This document shows, piece by piece, positions 5,606 to 9,834 of a DNA stretch of 9,834 bases; the stretch's first letter is position 1; each line of letters opens with the position of its first letter. Made by a program: the position numbers and the translations under genes. The notes under the pieces are model-generated. The model had not been told where the DNA came from, did no database searches, and was given only the letters and a program-made list of their open reading frames with translations. Source of the stretch: Flavobacterium psychrophilum (GTDB taxonomy: Bacteria > Bacteroidota > Bacteroidia > Flavobacteriales > Flavobacteriaceae); NCBI GenBank assembly GCA_945878515.1, contig CAMCTL010000130.1, positions 1 through 9,834 on the forward strand, given 5' to 3'.

Positions 5606-6178
5606 ATGATTAACATAGTTTTATTTGGTAAGCCAGGTGCAGGAAAAGGAACTCAAGCAGAATTTTTAAAACAGAAATACAATTTGGTTCATCTTTCAAC
5701 CGGTGATATTTTTCGGTTTAATATTAAAAACGGTACAGAATTGGGGCAGTTAGCCAAAACATATATGGATAAAGGAGACTTGGTTCCAGATGCTGTAACT
5801 ATAAAAATGCTTGAAGATATTGTAAATAAAAACTTAGATGCTGCAGGATTTTTGTTTGATGGTTTTCCTAGAACTTTGGCGCAAGCCAAAGAATTAGATG
5901 ATTTTTTGAATCATAAAGGTTGGAATATAACTGCAACTATTGCTCTCGAGGCTAGTGATGAAATTCTAGTAAATCGCATTTTAGAAAGAGGAAAAACTAG
6001 CGGGCGAACTGATGATCAGGATGAAGAAAAAATTAGACATCGTTACCAAGAATACAACGAAAAAACGGCTCCGTTGATTTCATATTACAACGAACAAAAT
6101 AAATTTTTTACAGTTGACGGAATCGGATCAATTGCTGAAATTACAGAACGTTTAAGCTTAGTAATTGACAATTTATAA
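5606..6178 (+). CDS. adk: Adenylate kinase, short-LID form
   Basis: A 190-residue cytoplasmic nucleoside monophosphate kinase that interconverts ATP + AMP and 2 ADP. The P-loop GKPGAGKGT is at 8-16. AMP-site motifs are LSTGD at 30-34 and FDGFPRT at 84-90. The LID begins at ERGKTSGRTDD (127-137) with arginines 128, 134, 144 and 146 in the phosphate-binding positions. The LID is short and has no cysteines, so this is the non-zinc, short type. The ATG at 5606 places the P-loop at the normal distance. The leader is the TAACRCA heptamer array. The next gene begins 67 bp downstream on the same strand, and no strong separate promoter is visible. Confidence 0.97.
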   Translation: MINIVLFGKPGAGKGTQAEFLKQKYNLVHLSTGDIFRFNIKNGTELGQLAKTYMDKGDLVPDAVTIKMLEDIVNKNLDAAGFLFDGFPRTLAQAKELDDFLNHKGWNITATIALEASDEILVNRILERGKTSGRTDDQDEEKIRHRYQEYNEKTAPLISYYNEQNKFFTVDGIGSIAEITERLSLVIDNL

Positions 6179-6245
6179 AATTTTATTCTACTGTAATTTT
6201 TTTACCATCAACCGACACACTAGCAACAACAAGTATTAACAATAA

Positions 6246-7517
6246 ATGGAAATTTTTTTAATTCTTTTTTTAATTATTCTTAACGGAGTCTTCTCAATGT
6301 CTGAAATAGCATTGATTTCGGCACGAAAAAACCGTTTAGAAACCGCTGCAAAAAAGGGAAGTAAAAATGCTCAAATCGCACTAGATTTAGCCAATTCTCC
6401 TAATAAATTTTTATCTACTGTACAAATAGGAATAACACTTATCGGAATCCTTACCGGTATTTACTCCGGTGATAAAATCACAGAAGAAGTTCAAGCATTT
6501 ATAGCTGGTTTCGAAATTTTAAAACCATTTTCAACCTCACTAGGAATTGGAATTGTTGTTGTGGTTCTAACCTTTTTTTCTTTGGTTTTGGGCGAATTAT
6601 TACCAAAACGAATCGGATTAAATCATCCAGAAGCGATAGCAAAAGCAGTAGCATTGCCGATGAAGATTGTTTCAATTATAACGGCGCCGTTTATTTGGTT
6701 GCTAACCCAATCGACAGAGTTTTTATTAAAGGTTTTGCAAATAAAACCAACTACCGACGGCAAAGTTACCGAAGAAGAAATAAAAGCCATTATCAAAGAA
6801 GGAACTGAAGGCGGCGAAGTTCAGGAAATAGAACAAGACATTGTAGAGCGCGTTTTTCATATTGGAGACAGAAAAATAAATTCGTTGATGACGCACCGAA
6901 AATCGGTTGTAATGTTGCCAATCCATTCCAACAAAAGGCAAGTAAAAGAATTTATGCTTAAAGAATTGCATTCGATTTATCCAATATTTGGCGAAAATTA
7001 CGATGATATTTTGGGAGTTGTCAATTTGAAAAACATTTTTGCCAATATAGATGAAGAGCGCTTTAATTTGGCCGCTATCATGACCGAAGCGCCTTTTATG
7101 ATGGAATATACTACCGCATATAAAGCATTAGAACAATTTAAAAACTCTGGTATTCACTATGCATTTGTCTCGGATGAGTATGGTTTTTTTCAAGGAATAA
7201 TCACTCTGAACGATATTTTAGAGGCATTGGTAGGTGACGCTTCTGATTTTTACAAAGATGATTTCAAATTAATCGAGCGAGAAGACGGAACTTGGTTGGT
7301 TGATGGTCATTATTCGTTGCACGACTTTTTAACCTACTTCGAATTGGATGAATTGATAAATGATTACGAAGTAACCACAGTAAGTGGATTAATAATGACC
7401 GAACTTTCTCGTATTCCTAAAGAAGGAGAAATACTGATTTGGCAAAATTTCAAATTGGAAGTCATTGATATGGATGGCGTGAAGATAGATAAAGTGATGG
7501 TGAAAGCCCTGAAATAA
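6246..7517 (+). CDS. CNNM/CorC-type membrane protein (DUF21-CBS-CorC_HlyC)
   Basis: A 423-residue inner-membrane protein often labelled hemolysin family. The N-terminal DUF21/CNNM transmembrane domain covers about 1-165, with hydrophobic segments near 1-18, 58-76, 99-117 and 138-156. It contains the hallmarks NGVFSMSEIALISARKNRLE at 13-32 and GELLPKRIGLNHPE at 116-129. An acidic linker (174-200) leads to a CBS pair at about 210-330, where the segments SLMTHRKSVVMLP and IMTEAP are visible. A C-terminal CorC_HlyC domain covers about 340-423. Relatives are implicated in Mg2+ or Co2+ transport or resistance; true hemolytic activity is unlikely. GldE of the gliding machinery belongs to the same family, but the neighbours here do not fit that locus. 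The ATG at 6246 begins directly with the first membrane helix. Confidence 0.92.
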   Translation: MEIFLILFLIILNGVFSMSEIALISARKNRLETAAKKGSKNAQIALDLANSPNKFLSTVQIGITLIGILTGIYSGDKITEEVQAFIAGFEILKPFSTSLGIGIVVVVLTFFSLVLGELLPKRIGLNHPEAIAKAVALPMKIVSIITAPFIWLLTQSTEFLLKVLQIKPTTDGKVTEEEIKAIIKEGTEGGEVQEIEQDIVERVFHIGDRKINSLMTHRKSVVMLPIHSNKRQVKEFMLKELHSIYPIFGENYDDILGVVNLKNIFANIDEERFNLAAIMTEAPFMMEYTTAYKALEQFKNSGIHYAFVSDEYGFFQGIITLNDILEALVGDASDFYKDDFKLIEREDGTWLVDGHYSLHDFLTYFELDELINDYEVTTVSGLIMTELSRIPKEGEILIWQNFKLEVIDMDGVKIDKVMVKALK

Positions 7518-7519
7518 TA

Positions 7520-7533
7520 GTGTTCAGTGTTCA
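7520..7533 (+). repeat. GTGTTCA heptamer, two copies
   Basis: GTGTTCA is repeated twice, directly head to tail, starting 2 bp after the stop of the CNNM gene. It is short, and alone would not be notable. It has the same 7-bp period as three further repeat families in the same 136-bp gap. Confidence 0.6.
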
Positions 7534-7554
7534 GCTTTTAGTATGCAAAAATGA

Positions 7555-7582
7555 ACTGACTACCGATTACTGACAACTAAAA
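7555..7582 (+). repeat. ACTGACT-like heptamers, four units
   Basis: Four units in exact 7-bp register begin at 7555 (ACTGACT), 7562 (ACCGATT), 7569 (ACTGACA) and 7576 (ACTAAAA). Each starts with AC. The last unit is diverged. This is the second heptamer family in the obg leader. Confidence 0.65.
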
Positions 7583-7584
7583 AC

Positions 7585-7612
7585 AGATTGCAGTTTGCAG
7601 ATTTCAGTTTTG
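7585..7612 (+). repeat. AGATTGC-like heptamers, four units
   Basis: Units begin at 7585 (AGATTGC), 7592 (AGTTTGC), 7599 (AGATTTC) and 7606 (AGTTTTG). AGATTGC is identical to the unit repeated three times inside purK at 3133-3153. The family is roughly the reverse complement of the following TCTAAAA array, so the two can partly pair into an imperfect hairpin around the loop at 7613-7619. Confidence 0.75.
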
Positions 7613-7620
7613 AACAGGAA

Positions 7621-7648
7621 TCTAAAATCTAAAATCTAAAATCTAAAA
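7621..7648 (+). repeat. TCTAAAA heptamer, four perfect copies, in the obg leader
   Basis: Four perfect head-to-tail copies, 28 bp, end 5 nt before the obg ATG. The same heptamer, as AAAATCT on the coding strand, flanks the array inside purK. The stretch is A-rich and weakly structured, which suits initiation without a Shine-Dalgarno site. Confidence 0.9.
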
Positions 7649-7653
7649 TTATA

Positions 7654-8655
7654 ATGACAGAAGGCAATTTTGTAGATTATGTAAAAATATTTGTTTCATC
7701 CGGAAAAGGTGGAAAGGGATCTACGCATTTGCATAGAGAAAAATTCATCCAATATGGTGGTCCAGATGGGGGAGATGGAGGTCGTGGTGGACACGTGTAC
7801 TTAGTTGGAAACAAAGGACTTTGGACATTATTTCACTTGAAATTTGCTCGTCATATTAAAGCTGGATATGGAGGAGACGGAAGTGGCGATAGAAGTACAG
7901 GTGCCGATGGAGAAGATAAATTTATCGAAGTGCCGCTAGGAACTGTTGTAAAAGACAAAGAAACTGGAGAAACTTTATTTGAAATTACCGAAGATGGCGA
8001 AAAACAAATTCTCGCCCGAGGTGGAAAAGGTGGTTTAGGAAACTGGCACTTTAGAAGTTCAACCAATCAAACACCACGATATTCGCAGCCAGGTTTGCCT
8101 GGTTTAGAAATGGATATAATTTTGGAACTTAAAGTTTTGGCTGATGTCGGTTTAGTAGGTTTTCCAAATGCGGGAAAATCAACATTGCTTTCGGTGTTGA
8201 CCTCTGCAAAACCCAAAATTGCTGATTATCCGTTTACAACACTAAAACCCAATCTTGGTATCGTTGCGTACAGAGATTTTCAATCATTTGTAATAGCCGA
8301 TATTCCAGGAATTATAGAAGGAGCCGCAGAAGGAAAAGGTCTCGGACATTATTTCCTAAGACACATTGAAAGAAACTCGACATTACTTTTTTTAGTGCCT
8401 GTTGATACGCCAAATATTAAAGCTGAATATGATATTTTGGTCAACGAATTAACAAAATACAATCCCGAAATGCTTGATAAAGAGCGTTTGTTGGTCATTT
8501 CAAAATGTGATATGCTTGATGATGATCTTCAATCCGAATTGAAAAATCAACTGGATGTCGATTTTAAAGGCATACCCTATTTGCTGATTTCCTCGGTTGC
8601 ACAACAAGGCTTGTCAGAGTTGAAAGACAAATTGTGGAAAATGTTGAATGATTAG
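7654..8655 (+). CDS. obg: Obg-family GTPase, short form without C-terminal extension
   Basis: A 333-residue GTPase (Obg/CgtA/ObgE) that binds the 50S subunit and takes part in late ribosome assembly and stress control. The glycine-rich Obg fold covers 1-158, with [12 protein letters not shown] at 35-46 and [10 protein letters not shown] at 121-130. The G domain follows: G1 GFPNAGKS at 169-176, G2 around DYPFTT at 191-196, G3 DIPG at 216-219, G4 SKCD at 283-286 and G5 SSV at 313-315. The G4 motif has Ser for the usual Asn of NKxD. The protein stops right after the G domain, so the OCT domain of longer Obg proteins is absent. The ATG at 7654 follows the TCTAAAA array by 5 nt. It is convergent with the glycosyltransferase gene, with a 51-bp gap. 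Confidence 0.96.
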   Translation: MTEGNFVDYVKIFVSSGKGGKGSTHLHREKFIQYGGPDGGDGGRGGHVYLVGNKGLWTLFHLKFARHIKAGYGGDGSGDRSTGADGEDKFIEVPLGTVVKDKETGETLFEITEDGEKQILARGGKGGLGNWHFRSSTNQTPRYSQPGLPGLEMDIILELKVLADVGLVGFPNAGKSTLLSVLTSAKPKIADYPFTTLKPNLGIVAYRDFQSFVIADIPGIIEGAAEGKGLGHYFLRHIERNSTLLFLVPVDTPNIKAEYDILVNELTKYNPEMLDKERLLVISKCDMLDDDLQSELKNQLDVDFKGIPYLLISSVAQQGLSELKDKLWKMLND

Positions 8656-8706
8656 AGAGTTTGAAATTGTTGAAATAAATTAGCAACACCTTGGTCATCT
8701 TTTGTT
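8656..8706. other. Convergent intergenic gap
   Basis: A 51-bp gap between the ends of obg and the glycosyltransferase gene. An AT-rich inverted repeat, TTGTTTG at 8710-8716 and CAAACAA at 8724-8730 with a 7-nt loop, sits at the extreme 3' end of the glycosyltransferase gene. Neither strand shows a clear T-run after it, so a bidirectional terminator is possible but not established. Confidence 0.35.
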
Positions 8707-9696
8707 TTATTGTTTGTACGTATCAAACAAAAACTGTAAGGTTTCGTTGATGTTATTGGCTTGCATTTTTGGATAAATTACATTTGAATTGAGCCAATTT
8801 TCTATTACTATATTAAAGTTGTCACCTACTTCATAAACCACAGGAACTCCCAATTGCTGCAAGGCTGCGGCATTGCATTCTTGCTCGTAATGATTGCGAA
8901 TAGGAATACTTAATATTTTTTTTTCTAGAAATAATGCTTCGGAAGGCGTTTCAAATCCTCCTCCGGTAATTATGCCATGACAATGAATTAAACTTTCGTT
9001 GAAAAGTTTTTGGTTTACTGGAAAAAAGGTGATGTTACCTATCGTGTGAATAGTTTCAACATCGTTTAAAAACCACTGAAACCGGAAGTCAGGAAGTTTA
9101 TTGAATGCTTTTTCTAAACAATCTTTATCAAATGAGGGCAAATAAACAGTAATGTGTTTCAAATCTTTAGGCTCGGCCATTAAGATTTCATCTTTAATTA
9201 TTGGCGGATGAATAAAGGAATCGTATTTCTCAAAATGTAATCCGATATTTTTAGGAGAAGTGGCATAATTTTTTAGAATCATCTCACCCATCAAGCTCTT
9301 TTTTTCTGGTCTTGGCGTGTTTCCCGAAATGAAACTTGCTTGATGGCCAAATTGAACGGAATGTGATTTTTGCATTTTACAGGCCAAGGAAGTTATCGAA
9401 TCGAAATCGTTTATAATAACATCATAGTCTTTTAAGGGCAGTGATTTTGCGTCTTTATACATTTGACTTGGTCTGATGTTTTTTGCAATTTCCCAATAAT
9501 TTAGTCCCCCACATTTACTGTAATGCAAACTACAACCTTCACTTCTAAATTTTATTGGCAATTCAATATCTAAACTTGCATAGTTTCCGCTTAACAAAAA
9601 GTCAACTGTACCAAATTTTTGTAGGTAGGGATACAATTGTGTAGCTCTGCTGATGTGTCCGTTTCCTGTTGCTTGTATGGCGTAAAATATTTTCAT
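8707..9696 (-). CDS. GT-B glycosyltransferase, MurG/GT28-like
   Basis: A 329-residue cytoplasmic or membrane-associated glycosyltransferase; the acceptor and sugar donor are unknown. The N-terminal Rossmann domain starts with IQATGNGHISRA at 7-18, the G-x-G-H-x-x-R nucleotide/acceptor loop typical of GT28-type enzymes. The C-terminal domain carries GIITGGGFETPSEALFLEKK at 241-260 and PIRNHYEQECNA at 265-276, the NDP-sugar binding region of MurG- and UGT-like enzymes. The overall pattern resembles the MJ1255-type family (TIGR00661), recognised from memory. The ATG at 9696 places the glycine loop correctly. It starts 39 bp after the stop of the upstream gene and is probably co-transcribed with it. 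If that neighbour is LpxH-like, an envelope glycoconjugate role is plausible; this is inference. Confidence 0.85.
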   Translation of the reverse strand: MKIFYAIQATGNGHISRATQLYPYLQKFGTVDFLLSGNYASLDIELPIKFRSEGCSLHYSKCGGLNYWEIAKNIRPSQMYKDAKSLPLKDYDVIINDFDSITSLACKMQKSHSVQFGHQASFISGNTPRPEKKSLMGEMILKNYATSPKNIGLHFEKYDSFIHPPIIKDEILMAEPKDLKHITVYLPSFDKDCLEKAFNKLPDFRFQWFLNDVETIHTIGNITFFPVNQKLFNESLIHCHGIITGGGFETPSEALFLEKKILSIPIRNHYEQECNAAALQQLGVPVVYEVGDNFNIVIENWLNSNVIYPKMQANNINETLQFLFDTYKQ

Positions 9697-9702
9697 GTAG
9701 CG

Positions 9703-9730
9703 ATTTAGAGAGTAATTTTATTTAGAGAGT
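9703..9730 (-). repeat. Two ATTTAGAGAGT direct repeats before the glycosyltransferase gene
   Basis: Identical 11-bp copies lie at 9703-9713 and 9720-9730, 17 bp apart start to start, filling the 39-bp gap between the two minus-strand genes. A related TTAGAGAGTT occurs at 8652-8661 at the obg stop. They could be a regulator site or a small duplication. Confidence 0.5.
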
Positions 9731-9735
9731 TGCGG

Positions 9736-9834
9736 TTAATTTGATAAAATTTTGGAAACAATATCATTCACCACCGGTTCATCTTTATTTTCAACATCAG
9801 AGAAATCGGATTTTTTGTAGTAATATATTTTCCA
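9736..9834 (-). CDS. 3' end of an upstream gene, possibly LpxH-like phosphoesterase
   Basis: The last 32 codons and TAA stop of a gene whose body lies beyond the window. The frame begins WKIYYYKKSDF and ends VSKILSN. The lack of stops, the codon use and the tight 39-bp spacing to the glycosyltransferase gene support a real C-terminus. The opening segment resembles, as I remember it, the end of Bacteroidota UDP-2,3-diacylglucosamine hydrolases (calcineurin-like metallophosphoesterases of lipid A synthesis). This tail has no catalytic residues, so the assignment is weak. Confidence 0.55.
   Translation of the reverse strand, partial: WKIYYYKKSDFSDVENKDEPVVNDIVSKILSN

Noticed and set aside
6183..6248. 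Minus-strand open frame in the adk-CNNM gap ending in VSVDGKKITVE
   Set aside because: It reads like a protein C-terminus, but the upstream part is antisense to the CNNM gene and there is no other trace of a gene; probably chance.
5544..7648. CRISPR array
   Set aside because: The periodicity is 7 bp without spacers, and no cas genes are present.
8710..8730. Intrinsic terminator between obg and the glycosyltransferase gene
   Set aside because: The 7-bp inverted repeat is AT-rich, overlaps the end of the coding sequence, and lacks a U-run on either strand.

Overview
The window looks like a piece of a Flavobacterium-type chromosome (Bacteroidota). It is AT-rich. The proteins read as flavobacterial PurK, Hpt, Adk, Obg and a Bacteroidota-type dihydroorotase. 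No Shine-Dalgarno sites precede the starts, and matches to the Bacteroidota promoter (-7 TAnnTTTG with an upstream TTG) sit in the right places. This assignment is my own recognition of the sequence; no database was searched.

Layout. Minus-strand block, 1-4852: a 3'-truncated DUF6671-like protein; a dihydroorotase (pyrC) 18 bp upstream of it; a 318-bp spacer with no convincing gene; purK; a type II toxin-antitoxin pair (DUF6364-like antitoxin and PIN-domain toxin, overlapping by 11 bp); and a small all-helical protein of unknown function. A 90-bp divergent region (4853-4942) carries back-to-back promoters. Plus-strand block, 4943-8655: hpt, adk, a CNNM/CorC-type membrane protein and obg. Minus-strand block, 8707-9834: a GT-B glycosyltransferase and, upstream of it, the last 32 codons of another protein, possibly the LpxH-like UDP-2,3-diacylglucosamine hydrolase.

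The common theme is nucleotide metabolism: pyrC (pyrimidine synthesis), purK (de novo purine synthesis), hpt (purine salvage), adk (AMP/ADP balance) and obg (GTP-dependent ribosome assembly). The toxin-antitoxin pair is the clearest accessory element and carries its own compact promoter/operator.

The most unusual signal is a set of 7-bp-period repeat arrays. At least four different heptamer families fill the obg leader, and another fills the adk leader. Both of those arrays stop exactly 5 nt before the start codon. The same heptamers also occur inside purK as six units (42 bp = 14 codons), read in frame as protein. I found no complete new defence or mobile system; the repeats and the toxin-antitoxin operator are the observations most worth following up.
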